Shown one piece after another: positions 53,608 through 61,993 of a stretch of 64,000 bases of DNA (position 1 is its first letter; each line of letters begins with the position of its first letter). The translations under genes and the position numbers were made by a program. The notes beneath the pieces are model-generated. The model searched no databases. It was not told where the DNA came from and saw only the letters and a program-made list of their open reading frames with translations. The DNA lies in NCBI RefSeq assembly GCF_900100705.1, contig NZ_FNCH01000004.1, forward strand, positions 1-64,000. The letters are read 5' to 3'. Origin of the DNA: Pedobacter terrae. Its GTDB lineage: Bacteria > Bacteroidota > Bacteroidia > Sphingobacteriales > Sphingobacteriaceae.

Positions 53608-53719
53608 TAGTTGTGTTAAATAAATTATGAGAATAAGGCATAATATTTTCAAACCTCAATTCTAAATCATAAAAAATCATATATTTAGAACGCTTAAACA
53701 AATTAATTAATCAGTTCGA

Positions 53720-54517
53720 ATGAAGTACTTTATTCTCGCCTCAATAGCTTTTTGTTTGTTTTTTCAATCCTGTAAGAAGAGTGATAATTCATCACAGAAT
53801 TGTAGGGTAACTGCTATAAGAACTGCTATTACTGGTCAATTCAACAATACCGTTAGTGGTCCATTTTATAATAATGCTAATTTGGATTACGATGGTTTGG
53901 GCAACCTTAAAAGCCTTACATCTTCATCTGATACTGGTGGTGTATCTGATTTTATAGTGAAATATACAAAAGATACCGTTAAAATTATAACCAAACGCTA
54001 TGGTGATTATATCTATATTTTAGATGCGAAGAATAGGATAGTGAAAGCCAAATTTGGACATGCTCAAAGTTTTGAATTTACTTATAACGACGAGGGGCAA
54101 ATTGGTACTGCGACCGTTTCACAATTCGAAAAATATAGTTTTACTTATGCTAATGGCAATTTAGTAAAGGTAAGGAATGAGCCGTATGCACCAGGAGAGC
54201 AATCGCTTACTTACGAGTTTATATACGATTTGAACGAGGCTGCCGTTGACGTCATTTACGATACTAATCCTATTTCATATATCTTCCCGAAACCATCGTT
54301 GCTTCCTGCCGCATCTTTTTTTGGTATAACAAGTAGAAATAGACTCAAGGGGGTAAATGTAACGGCTGAAGCATTAAAATATAACTATTTGGACAAAAAT
54401 AGTTATTCATTGACCTATATAAAAGAACTGGATAAGCTTGAATCACTTAAAGTTGTTGCTATTAATACATATATTACCCGCAGTACTGATTATAATTTTG
54501 CATATACATGTGATTAA
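53720..54517 (+). CDS. Lipoprotein of unknown function with YD-like repeats
   Basis: 265 residues. Lipoprotein signal MKYFILASIAFCLFFQSCKK (lipobox FQSC). The mature part has strand pairs such as LDYDGLGNLKSL, DAKNRIVKAKFGHAQSFEFT, YNDEGQIGTATVSQFEKYSF and TYANGNLVKVRNE, which resemble the YD/RHS-type beta repeats of Bacteroidota lipoproteins of the DUF4595 kind. No partner gene. Outer-membrane or surface location inferred. Confidence 0.7.
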   Translation: MKYFILASIAFCLFFQSCKKSDNSSQNCRVTAIRTAITGQFNNTVSGPFYNNANLDYDGLGNLKSLTSSSDTGGVSDFIVKYTKDTVKIITKRYGDYIYILDAKNRIVKAKFGHAQSFEFTYNDEGQIGTATVSQFEKYSFTYANGNLVKVRNEPYAPGEQSLTYEFIYDLNEAAVDVIYDTNPISYIFPKPSLLPAASFFGITSRNRLKGVNVTAEALKYNYLDKNSYSLTYIKELDKLESLKVVAINTYITRSTDYNFAYTCD

Positions 54518-54537
54518 AATCGTTGTGGTTAAATAAT

Positions 54538-55071
54538 CTATAAATCATCAGGCATATAACCAATCCTTTTTCTCGGCTCAGTTTTCTTGTCGATGAGTTT
54601 ATCCAGATAGGTAAAAACCAGTTCGATGTTTTTATCCTGATTGCTCACTTTTTGTTTAATTTCTTCGATTTCAAGTTTAAGCTCACCGCTGTCGATAATG
54701 AACTGACGTATGCGCGAGAAAATCCTGACAATCTGGATATTCACCTGAATGGCCTGTTTGCTGTTTAATACACTTGAGAGCATGAGGATCCCATGTTCGG
54801 TGAAGACAAAGGGAAGTTTCCTTCTTCCACCCCAACTTGAAGTCGCAATTTGCGACTTCAAGTTTAGCCACTCTTGATCAGTAAGTTGAAACATGAAATC
54901 CTCAGGGAATCTATCAGGATTTCTACCAACCTGTTCATTGAGACGTTTAGTTTCTACGCCATATAACTCCGCCAGATCACTATCCAGCATTACTTTTAAG
55001 CCTCTTAACTCGTAAATTTTATTAACTACGATATTGTCAGGGATGATAGGAAGCATCTGTTTGGCTGTCAT
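54538..55071 (-). CDS. ORF6N-domain DNA-binding protein
   Basis: 177 residues. N-terminal ORF6N domain (about 10-95): IYELRGLKVMLDSDLAELYG, VETKRLNEQVGRNPDRFPED, LPFVFTEHGILMLSSVL. A C-terminal helical/coiled segment follows (LKLEIEEIKQKVSNQDKNIE). ORF6N domains come from phage antirepressor-like proteins and are very common as single genes in Bacteroidota; the function is unsettled. Inside the coding sequence lies a perfect 14-base inverted repeat (54834-54864). No other phage gene is nearby. Confidence 0.88.
   Translation of the reverse strand: MTAKQMLPIIPDNIVVNKIYELRGLKVMLDSDLAELYGVETKRLNEQVGRNPDRFPEDFMFQLTDQEWLNLKSQIATSSWGGRRKLPFVFTEHGILMLSSVLNSKQAIQVNIQIVRIFSRIRQFIIDSGELKLEIEEIKQKVSNQDKNIELVFTYLDKLIDKKTEPRKRIGYMPDDL
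54834..54864. repeat. Perfect 14-base inverted repeat inside the ORF6N gene
   Basis: AACTTGAAGTCGCA, a three-base ATT loop, then TGCGACTTCAAGTT. It encodes the LKSQIATSS region of the protein. So stable a hairpin in the message is unusual within a coding region. Confidence 0.9.
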
Positions 55072-55151
55072 ATCATTTAGGATTTAGATTAAAGATAGTA
55101 AAAATTGTTTTATTTAAAATCAAACTAGAATCTATAAGAATATTATCCTCT

Positions 55152-55814
55152 TCATGTAGCTTTACTGTAACTCTTGTATTCTTTAATCCAATTCCATAGT
55201 GCAAAGCCTGCAATAATGGTAAAAATGAAATATTCAACTCCCATAAATTTAATTCCTTTTAGAAAATAGAGATAAGTAGCTACTACATCAATGATCAGCC
55301 AGATAATCCAACATTCTACTCTTTTCTGGATCATCAGAAAAGTGGTGATTACGCTCATCACAAAAATAAATGAATCAATAAAAGGGTAAGCGCTGGGCAA
55401 ACTAAATAATAGGGGCAACCAGTTGTGGAGCTGACTGGCCAATATGCCTATTAGTAATGTGCCAACAATGCCAATAGCCAATAAGAACAGAAAATGCCTT
55501 AGCGGCATAAAACTGATTTTAAGCTCCTTATTTTTATCTTCTTCTTCGGGCTTTGGATTTGTCCATCGCCACCAGCCCATGATGTTGGTTACAAAAAAGA
55601 AAACCATTAAAAACATATCGGGGTAAAGCTGACTTTGATAATATAGAAAGGCTGATAAAAATACATTCACGATGCCCATTGGCCAGCTCCAAATACTGGC
55701 TTTTGCTGACAGTATAACAGCAAAGATCCCTGTAATAACAGCGAAGAATTCTAAATAGCTCAATTTATAGCCAATAGCAGTGAAAAATATACTGCGGGCG
55801 TCAAAAAAATCCAT
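55152..55814 (-). CDS. pnuC: Nicotinamide riboside transporter PnuC
   Basis: 220 residues with about seven membrane helices and the PnuC core: SIWSWPMGIVNVFLSAFLYY, YPDMFLMVFFFVTNIMGWWR with the conserved W/N-rich helix, and ECWIIWLIIDVVATYLYFLK. It imports an NAD precursor or a related vitamin such as thiamine. The ~100 bp upstream show no recognisable TPP or NAD riboswitch. No nadR or kinase gene is adjacent. Confidence 0.88.
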   Translation of the reverse strand: MDFFDARSIFFTAIGYKLSYLEFFAVITGIFAVILSAKASIWSWPMGIVNVFLSAFLYYQSQLYPDMFLMVFFFVTNIMGWWRWTNPKPEEEDKNKELKISFMPLRHFLFLLAIGIVGTLLIGILASQLHNWLPLLFSLPSAYPFIDSFIFVMSVITTFLMIQKRVECWIIWLIIDVVATYLYFLKGIKFMGVEYFIFTIIAGFALWNWIKEYKSYSKAT

Positions 55815-55961
55815 GTCTATCTGTTAGAAATGTATAAAATGCTAATGTAAATAATTTATTTCCGGCTATTGGTTTTCTATTGGCAAACAATCCAAAAATA
55901 TAGCTGTTATTAAAATGTGAAATGGCTAACCGCCACAATTACTAACCAGCAAATTTCGTTT

Positions 55962-57041
55962 ATGCAGTATCTCGACCATATTTTCGGTTATCCTATACCT
56001 TTGTTTTTTAAGAATCTAATTATTGGTTTAGTAGCAATATCTCTTGGTATTTTAGTCAGGTTTATCATTCACAAAACTTTTATGCTGCTTTCCCGGTGGT
56101 GGGATTTTATCATTATAAAATCGACATCAAAGCACTTAAATAGACCTGTTGCTTTTTTAATACCCTTATTATTTCTTAATTTCTCTTTAACGCTGATGGA
56201 GATGGCACCAACATATCGTCTTCCAATAAATAAAGCAATCGAAATTGCCCTAACGATTATCTTTGCGCTTATTTTAGTGCGGACAATTAATGTTTTTGAG
56301 GATTATTTTTATCTGAAATATGATCTAAACAAAGAAAATAATTTAAAAGAGCGAAAAATAAGGACACAGCTGCAGTTTGTTCGAAAGTTCATTGTTTCGC
56401 TTATCATTTTAGTAACGATTGCTATTATTTTGTTGAGTTTTGAAAGCATGCGTAAAATCGGTGCAGGGCTGCTCACTGGTGTGGGTATAGGAGGGATTAT
56501 CATCGGTTTTGCGGCGCAGAAATCGCTTGGTAATTTATTGGCAGGTTTTCAGATTGCCTTTACGCAGCCAATAAGAATTGATGATGTGTTGATTGTAGAA
56601 GGCGAATGGGGTAAGGTAGAGGAAATTACGCTAACTTATGTGGTGGTTAATATCTGGGACCAAAGGCGGTTGATCCTGCCGATTACTTATTTTATCGAAA
56701 AACCCTTCCAAAACTGGACCCGTGTTTCGGCTGATTTACTAGGAACGGTTTTTTTATATCTTGATTATACCATCCCGGTTGAACCGATGCGGCAGGAATT
56801 AACAAGATTGTTGAATGAAAACCCCTTGTGGGATAAAAGGGTAAATGTTGTACAGGTTACTGACAGTACTAAAGACGGGACCATCGAAGTTCGTTTTTTG
56901 ATGAGTGCCTCCAATTCATCAAGGGCATTTGATTTGAGGTGTTATGTAAGAGAGGCCATGATTGCTTTTATTCAGACTAACTACCCTGAAAGTTTACCGA
57001 AAAAAAGATTAGAACATTGGGACAAGCCTGCGGGTTTGTGA
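55962..57041 (+). CDS. MscS-family mechanosensitive ion channel
   Basis: 359 residues from ATG 55962 (GTG 55917 is open and would add 15). Four hydrophobic segments; the last carries the pore helix pattern GAGLLTGVGIGGIIIGFAAQ, followed by KSLGNLLAGFQIAFTQPIRI, IVEGEWGKVEEITLTYVVV and IWDQRRLILPITYFIEKPF of the MscS beta domain. A small-conductance channel or a relative acting in osmotic downshift. Confidence 0.9.
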   Translation: MQYLDHIFGYPIPLFFKNLIIGLVAISLGILVRFIIHKTFMLLSRWWDFIIIKSTSKHLNRPVAFLIPLLFLNFSLTLMEMAPTYRLPINKAIEIALTIIFALILVRTINVFEDYFYLKYDLNKENNLKERKIRTQLQFVRKFIVSLIILVTIAIILLSFESMRKIGAGLLTGVGIGGIIIGFAAQKSLGNLLAGFQIAFTQPIRIDDVLIVEGEWGKVEEITLTYVVVNIWDQRRLILPITYFIEKPFQNWTRVSADLLGTVFLYLDYTIPVEPMRQELTRLLNENPLWDKRVNVVQVTDSTKDGTIEVRFLMSASNSSRAFDLRCYVREAMIAFIQTNYPESLPKKRLEHWDKPAGL

Positions 57042-57263
57042 TTTTCACTATCTAAAACAACTAAACCATTCTTCGAGTTTGTGTAGCAGAATTTAGGCAA
57101 TAATTAGGACAATGTTTATCGTATCAGTTATTAATTCAACAATAGGATTTTAAAAACTACTTAAAAATAGGTAGTTCTGCTTACCTGAAATCTAGTATTT
57201 TAACTATCACCGCAGGTTCTGGCATTTTTTTGGTACATGTGATAAGAAAAATGACTAAAATCT

Positions 57264-57719
57264 ATGAAAAACATTTCAAAATTATTATCTCTTGCGCTTG
57301 TTCTGTCGTTATTATTTTCTTGTAAAAAAGATTCAGAAACTACACCTTCAAAAAGTGGTAAAACAGCAAAATTTACCATCACTGCAAACGGTGTAAATTC
57401 AACTGATGACTACGTTTCTTTCGTAATTGTAGGTGGTGATACTAAAGGCACTAAAACTATCTGGAAGGTAAATGGCGTGACCAGAAACAACGAAGCTGCT
57501 ATTTCTTTAGGTAAAGATGATTTCACAGGAAGTACCAAAACCTATGTAATTGAGACTGTATTACCAGTTGATGTAATTAGTGCCAGTGCGCAGTGCATTA
57601 ACTTTAATGCCAGTTATCAGATCAGCTATAAAGCAGAGATAGATGGCAAAGTAGTTACCAATGATGATGGTGTTACAGTTGATGTTAACAAAGATTATAC
57701 CCACCAATTTGATTATTAA
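57264..57719 (+). CDS. Small lipoprotein of unknown function
   Basis: 151 residues. Lipoprotein signal MKNISKLLSLALVLSLLFSC (lipobox LFSC) followed by KKDSETTPSKSGK. The mature part is strand-rich (KFTITANGVNSTDDYVSFVI, TYVIETVLPVDVISASAQCI). No family recognised. It is followed directly by a strong terminator, so it is a single-gene unit. Confidence 0.75.
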   Translation: MKNISKLLSLALVLSLLFSCKKDSETTPSKSGKTAKFTITANGVNSTDDYVSFVIVGGDTKGTKTIWKVNGVTRNNEAAISLGKDDFTGSTKTYVIETVLPVDVISASAQCINFNASYQISYKAEIDGKVVTNDDGVTVDVNKDYTHQFDY

Positions 57720-57744
57720 TTGTTCTTAGTAATTCTCTAACTGA

Positions 57745-57771
57745 AGCGGCACAAGTAAATCTTGTGCCGCT
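57745..57771 (+). terminator. Terminator of the small lipoprotein gene
   Basis: Perfect eleven-pair stem AGCGGCACAAG/CTTGTGCCGCT with a TAAAT loop, 25 bp after the stop codon, then a weak T-rich tail. Confidence 0.82.
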
Positions 57772-57828
57772 CATTATTATATTAATCCTCTTAAGCTGTC
57801 ATTCGATTAAGTTGATGCCTCATTCTAA

Positions 57829-57852
57829 CTTTACCAGCTAGTGCTGGTAAAG
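57829..57852. other. Hairpin downstream of tex
   Basis: CTTTACCAGC/GCTGGTAAAG, ten pairs with a TAGT loop. It lies 68 bp after the tex stop, in tex orientation, but lacks a T-run; it may protect the tex mRNA 3' end. Confidence 0.5.
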
Positions 57853-57919
57853 CTATGTTTTATCTGATTGATGATAACACCAGCCAGATGGTAAAACTTA
57901 ATGTACGCTATATTGATGT

Positions 57920-60223
57920 TTATTTGAACATCCCTTTCAACTTCGCCAGTTTCTCTTGTAAATCGCCGTCTGCATCTTTTGGTTCATTACGTGGCTTGAG
58001 GTTTTGTTTATTATTATTATTATTATTATTTGATTTGAAATTCTGCTTAGGTTTCTGATCTTTTGATTCCCGATTTCGGGCTTCCGACTTCGGATTAACT
58101 TCCGTCTTCATTGATAATGAAATCCGTTTGCGGGCTACGTCAACTTCCATCACCGTAACTTCAACTTTTTGATGCACTTTTACTACATCATTTGGGTTAG
58201 CGACAAAACGGTTAGCTAGCTGACTGGTGTGTACCAGGCCATCCTGGTGTACGCCGATGTCAACAAAGGCTCCAAAATTCGTAATGTTGGTTACAATCCC
58301 CGGAAGTTTCATTCCCACTCTCAAATCAGAAACCTCATTTACACCATCAGTAAAACTAAAAGCCTCAAACTGCTCGCGGGGATCGCGGCCTGGCTTAGCG
58401 AGTTCTTTCAAAATATCAGTTAATGTTGGTAAGCCGATTTCATCTGTTACATATTGTTGTAGTTTAATCTGCTTTTGCAATTGTGTGTCTTTCATTAGGG
58501 CAGAAACGGTAGTACCCAGGTCTTTAGCCATCTTATCTACCACAGCATAACGTTCAGGGTGCACACCGCTGGTATCCAAAACATTTTCTGCATTGCGGAT
58601 ACGTAAGAAACCTGCTGCCTGCTCGTAAGCTTTATCACCCAACCGAGGTACTTTCTTTAAGCTTTCGCGGTTCTTAAAAGCACCATGTGTGTTTCTATAA
58701 TCAACAATGTTTTTTGCTAAAGTTGGTCCTAAACCAGAAACGTAGGCTAAGATCTGTTTTGAGGCGGTATTTAATTCTACTCCTACAGCATTTACAGCAC
58801 TGATTACGGTATCATCTAAACTTGCCTGTAATTTATTTTGATCAACATCATGCTGATATTGGCCAACACCGATAGATTTTGGATCAATTTTAACCAGTTC
58901 AGCTAATGGATCCATTAAGCGGCGACCAATTGAAACTGCTCCACGCACAGTAATGTCCTGTGTGGGAAATTCCTCCCTGGCCACTTCTGATGCGGAATAA
59001 ATTGAAGCACCACTTTCGTTAACCATTACTATAGTGATGTGTGGTAAATTCAATGCTCGAATAAAAGCTTCAGTTTCACGTCCTGCAGTACCGTTACCAA
59101 TGGCTATAGCTTCAATATGGTGTTTTTCGCAAAGTTGTTGAACCGTAAATTCGGCATTTTTCACATTTCCCTGCCCGGTATGTGGGTAAATTGCTGTATT
59201 CTCTAACAGTTGACCTTGTTTGTCTAAACAAACAACTTTACAACCTGTACGGAACCCCGGATCTATTGCCATTACGTTTTTTTGTCCCATTGGTGCTGCC
59301 AATAACAATTGACGCGCATTTTCGGCAAAAACCCGGATGGCCTCCTCATCTGCTTTTTGTTTGGTGAAAACCCGAAGTTCAGTTTCCATGGCTGGCTCTA
59401 ACAAACGTTTATAGCCATCTTCTAAAGCCTGCTGCACTTGTTTTGAAGCGGCATTATTACCTAAAATAAACTGGTTTTCTAAGATGGCAATGGCTTCTTC
59501 TGCTGGTGGAAGTGCATCTAATCTTAAAACCAATTCCTTTTCGCCACGGCGCATGGCCAAAACACGGTGCGATGCAGCTGTTTTAACCGGTTCGCTCCAT
59601 TCGAAGTAGTCTTTATATTTAATGCCTTCTTCTTCTTTTCCTTTAATCACTTCAGATTTAAAAACCGCTTTTTCCTGAAAATAAGTGCGCATTTTCGTTC
59701 GCGCCTCTACATTTTCAGAAATCATTTCAGCCATAATATCTCTTGCGCCGGCTAAAGCTTCATCAAGCGAGTTTACGCCTTTTTCGGCATCGATAAATTT
59801 GTGAGCTGATGCATCTAAATCAAAAGTATTTTGCTCGAATATCTGCAGGGCCAATGGTTCTAATCCTTTTTCTTTTGCGACCGACGCACGTGTTTTGCGT
59901 TTCGGTTTATAAGGCAGATAAATGTCTTCAAGAAGAGAAATGGTTTCGGCCTCGTTAATCTGTTTTTCCAGCTCGGGTGTTAACTTGCCTAGTTCGGTCA
60001 TCGATTTTAAAATCGCATCGCGACGTTTATCCAGATCGCGCAACTGCAAAACCCGATCGCGGATGGCAGCTACCTCAACCTCATCTAAACTGCCGGTTGC
60101 CTCTTTACGGTAACGGGAAATAAATGGAACGGTTGCACCTTCATCTAAAAGATTTATGGTTGCGGTTACTTGTTTTTCTGCAACTTTTAATTCGGCTGCA
60201 ATTATTTTATGGTGGGTTAACAT
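57920..60223 (-). CDS. tex: Tex-family RNA-binding transcription accessory protein
   Basis: 767 residues. N-terminal helical Tex domain (VPFISRYRKEATGSLDE), YqgF/RNase H-like domain (MAIDPGFRTGCKVVCLDKQG), helix-hairpin-helix region (LGPTLAKNIVDYRNTHGAFK, VPRLGDKAYEQAAGFLRI) and a C-terminal S1 domain (VTNITNFGAFVDIGVHQDGL). After S1 comes a Lys/Asn/Arg tail with a seven-residue Asn run encoded by a TTA/AAT trinucleotide repeat. Tex binds nucleic acid and affects transcription and translation fidelity. Confidence 0.96.
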   Translation of the reverse strand: MLTHHKIIAAELKVAEKQVTATINLLDEGATVPFISRYRKEATGSLDEVEVAAIRDRVLQLRDLDKRRDAILKSMTELGKLTPELEKQINEAETISLLEDIYLPYKPKRKTRASVAKEKGLEPLALQIFEQNTFDLDASAHKFIDAEKGVNSLDEALAGARDIMAEMISENVEARTKMRTYFQEKAVFKSEVIKGKEEEGIKYKDYFEWSEPVKTAASHRVLAMRRGEKELVLRLDALPPAEEAIAILENQFILGNNAASKQVQQALEDGYKRLLEPAMETELRVFTKQKADEEAIRVFAENARQLLLAAPMGQKNVMAIDPGFRTGCKVVCLDKQGQLLENTAIYPHTGQGNVKNAEFTVQQLCEKHHIEAIAIGNGTAGRETEAFIRALNLPHITIVMVNESGASIYSASEVAREEFPTQDITVRGAVSIGRRLMDPLAELVKIDPKSIGVGQYQHDVDQNKLQASLDDTVISAVNAVGVELNTASKQILAYVSGLGPTLAKNIVDYRNTHGAFKNRESLKKVPRLGDKAYEQAAGFLRIRNAENVLDTSGVHPERYAVVDKMAKDLGTTVSALMKDTQLQKQIKLQQYVTDEIGLPTLTDILKELAKPGRDPREQFEAFSFTDGVNEVSDLRVGMKLPGIVTNITNFGAFVDIGVHQDGLVHTSQLANRFVANPNDVVKVHQKVEVTVMEVDVARKRISLSMKTEVNPKSEARNRESKDQKPKQNFKSNNNNNNNKQNLKPRNEPKDADGDLQEKLAKLKGMFK
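58008..58030. repeat. TTA trinucleotide repeat (about 7.7 units) in tex
   Basis: A 23-base run of TTA units encodes consecutive Asn codons (AAT on the coding strand) in the C-terminal tail. Being a triplet, slippage changes the Asn count without breaking the frame. Confidence 0.95.
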
Positions 60224-60398
60224 ATCCTAAAGGGTGAAATTAAAAGAAGCAAAGCTAATCAGGATTTGCGGTATTTAATGATTTTTAACATGAAGTTTTC
60301 CACCGAAATTTGTGAGTAATTAATCGCTTCGCGTATCAGGATTTTAAAGATGATTGATAAAGGTATCTTACTTTTGTGCGTAAAGTTTTCTCCAAACG

Positions 60399-60725
60399 CT
60401 ATTCTACTTTAATTTTTGTAATTCTGGTAATTAAGTCTAAAGGCTCATTTAAAAGAAGCTTAAAAGCACTTACTCCATTTATAATAGGCAAAATCACCCT
60501 TAAAAGCCTCGATTCCAGTACCAGGGATAAAAACCGATATGTTTGATATACCGATAAATACACTAAAACCTTATGCTGTTTAAGGCTGGCATACCATAAC
60601 TGATTACTTCTCTTGATGCGGATAGGCTTTACGGATAGCTTAGCGGATTTGTTGCAGCAGTTTTGCATTTCAGCAGGGAAATTGGCAATATATTGATCGA
60701 TGTTTTCGGGTTTTAGCTGTTCCAT
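60399..60725 (-). pseudogene. DUF1801/YdhG-like protein, several frameshifts
   Basis: Pieces of one family protein lie in different frames of the minus strand. The start MEQLKPENIDQYIANFPAEM and the end NEPLDLITRITKIKVE are in frame 1. Between them, family-like AIRKAYPHQEK and EVISYGMPALKQHKVLVY are read with frame changes, as is IEAFKGDFAYYKWSK, with TAA stops in the shifted frames. At least three indels are needed to restore a ~115-residue DUF1801 protein (YdhG/frataxin-like fold). The frame open across the region is therefore a mosaic, not a functional protein. Confidence 0.82.
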
Positions 60726-60768
60726 ATCTGATGGTTTTGTAAACTGGAGTTACAAAATTTCTCAAAAA

Positions 60769-61341
60769 CTATTCGCTGATCTGGATATCGTATTTGTGCA
60801 ATAGCCCTGCAAGTCCGGATTTTGAAAAGCTTGCTTTTTTGATCCTGTTGTTATCCGGATCTATGGAATAATTGTAAGCCGTTCTAAAATCTGCTTTTTC
60901 GAGGATGGTTCTGTCGAAACTGGCCTTTAATAAATCGCAGTTATCGAAGGTTGAATGGGTCAGATCGCTTTCTGAAAAATCCACTTCGTGCAATTGTGAG
61001 GATTTAAATGCCGTTTTCTTCAGTTTTAATTTATAAAAGGATGAATGATCCAGTTTACAGTTGTTAAAACTAAATGCCAAACCGAAATCATTACAGTTTT
61101 CGAACCTCAATCCCAACATTTTGCAATCGTTGAAATTTACTTCGTTAAATATGGTTTTGGTAATGCTGGCCATACTTAGGTTGCAAAAAGTGAACTGACA
61201 ATCCAGAAATTTAACACCACTTAAATCTGAATTGGAAAAATCGCAGCTGATGAATTTGCAGTTTTCGTATTCTGCTTTTAGCAATGGGCGTAGGGTGAAA
61301 TCGGCTTTTTCAAAGGTTCGGTCAGATATGTATTCGGACAT
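60769..61341 (-). CDS. Pentapeptide-repeat protein, Qnr-like layout
   Basis: 190 residues made almost wholly of A/C-(D/N)-(L/F)-x-x repeats: FENCNDFGLAFSF, FISCDFSNSDLSGVKFLDCQ, HEVDFSESDLTHSTFDNCDL, LEKADFRTAYNYSIDPDNNR. The right-handed quadrilateral helix ends in a capping segment AGLLHKYDIQI, reminiscent of the C-terminus of Qnr proteins. Many such proteins in Bacteroidota have no known role; protection of gyrase is a possibility only. Confidence 0.85.
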   Translation of the reverse strand: MSEYISDRTFEKADFTLRPLLKAEYENCKFISCDFSNSDLSGVKFLDCQFTFCNLSMASITKTIFNEVNFNDCKMLGLRFENCNDFGLAFSFNNCKLDHSSFYKLKLKKTAFKSSQLHEVDFSESDLTHSTFDNCDLLKASFDRTILEKADFRTAYNYSIDPDNNRIKKASFSKSGLAGLLHKYDIQISE

Positions 61342-61365
61342 GGTGTGGTTGAAGTTTATGCGAAA

Positions 61366-61842
61366 TTATTGATAAAATTTATTTATTGCCTCATACAATG
61401 GTTCAGTATCGTGACCTTGATTTAAACTGTTGTAAAGTTCATTGTTGATCGATTTTTCGAGGACAATGCCTTCTTGAACTCTTAATAGATAGGGAAAGCC
61501 TACCTGATTTTGTATCCGATACAAAATTTTAGATGCAAAGCTTTTCGTGTATTCTGATCTTGGAGTCCTTCCATCAAGAAAAATTATTTTTACATCCTTT
61601 GGCAAGGTTGGTATAATCTGGTTTTCGATAAATTCCTGTGCATGTTTTTTGTTATTGTAACAAAAGAATTTATGTCCATCAATTTTTAGAAGGTAATCAG
61701 TATATAATTTATCAGTTTTCTTTTTTTCAAAATAGTAGTTGATTTTAGAAATCATAATAAATGGCAAGAAAAATAAAAGGAAAAGCACCGCAATTGTGAT
61801 GATGACTGCAATTGTTAGAAAATCATTAATTTTTTCACGCAT
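61366..61842 (-). CDS. Hypothetical membrane-anchored protein
   Basis: 158 residues. One N-terminal membrane helix (about 8-30, LTIAVIITIAVLFLLFFLPF), then a basic segment and a soluble part (DGHKFFCYNNKKHAQEFIEN, KIIFLDGRTPRSEYTKSFAS). No family recognised. It is 24 bp upstream of the pentapeptide-repeat gene on the same strand, so the two may be cotranscribed. Confidence 0.7.
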   Translation of the reverse strand: MREKINDFLTIAVIITIAVLFLLFFLPFIMISKINYYFEKKKTDKLYTDYLLKIDGHKFFCYNNKKHAQEFIENQIIPTLPKDVKIIFLDGRTPRSEYTKSFASKILYRIQNQVGFPYLLRVQEGIVLEKSINNELYNSLNQGHDTEPLYEAINKFYQ

Positions 61843-61930
61843 TTGGCTATCACATTATTCCAAATTATCATTAAATGCAATTTTAAATATAATTTTCAAT
61901 ATCTGAAAGGTGTAAAAAACCAGCAAAAAA

Positions 61931-61956
61931 AATCCCCCAAATTGCTTTGGAGGATT
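61931..61956 (-). terminator. Terminator of pdhB
   Basis: AATCC-C-CCAAA pairing TTTGG-A-GGATT with one mismatch and a TTGC loop, followed on the minus strand by TTTTTTTGCTG. Between this and pdhB a CTTCGACTACGCTCAGACTG sequence resembles a common intergenic repeat end. Confidence 0.75.
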
Positions 61957-61993
61957 TACATGTTTTAGTCTTCGACTACGCTCAGACTGACAA

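Noticed and set aside
55815-55961. Riboswitch upstream of pnuC
   Set aside because: The interval is short and AT-rich; no TPP, NAD or preQ1 conserved core could be recognised.
57829-57852. Rho-independent terminator of tex
   Set aside because: The ten-pair hairpin is good, but no T-run follows in the tex direction, so it is listed only as a hairpin.
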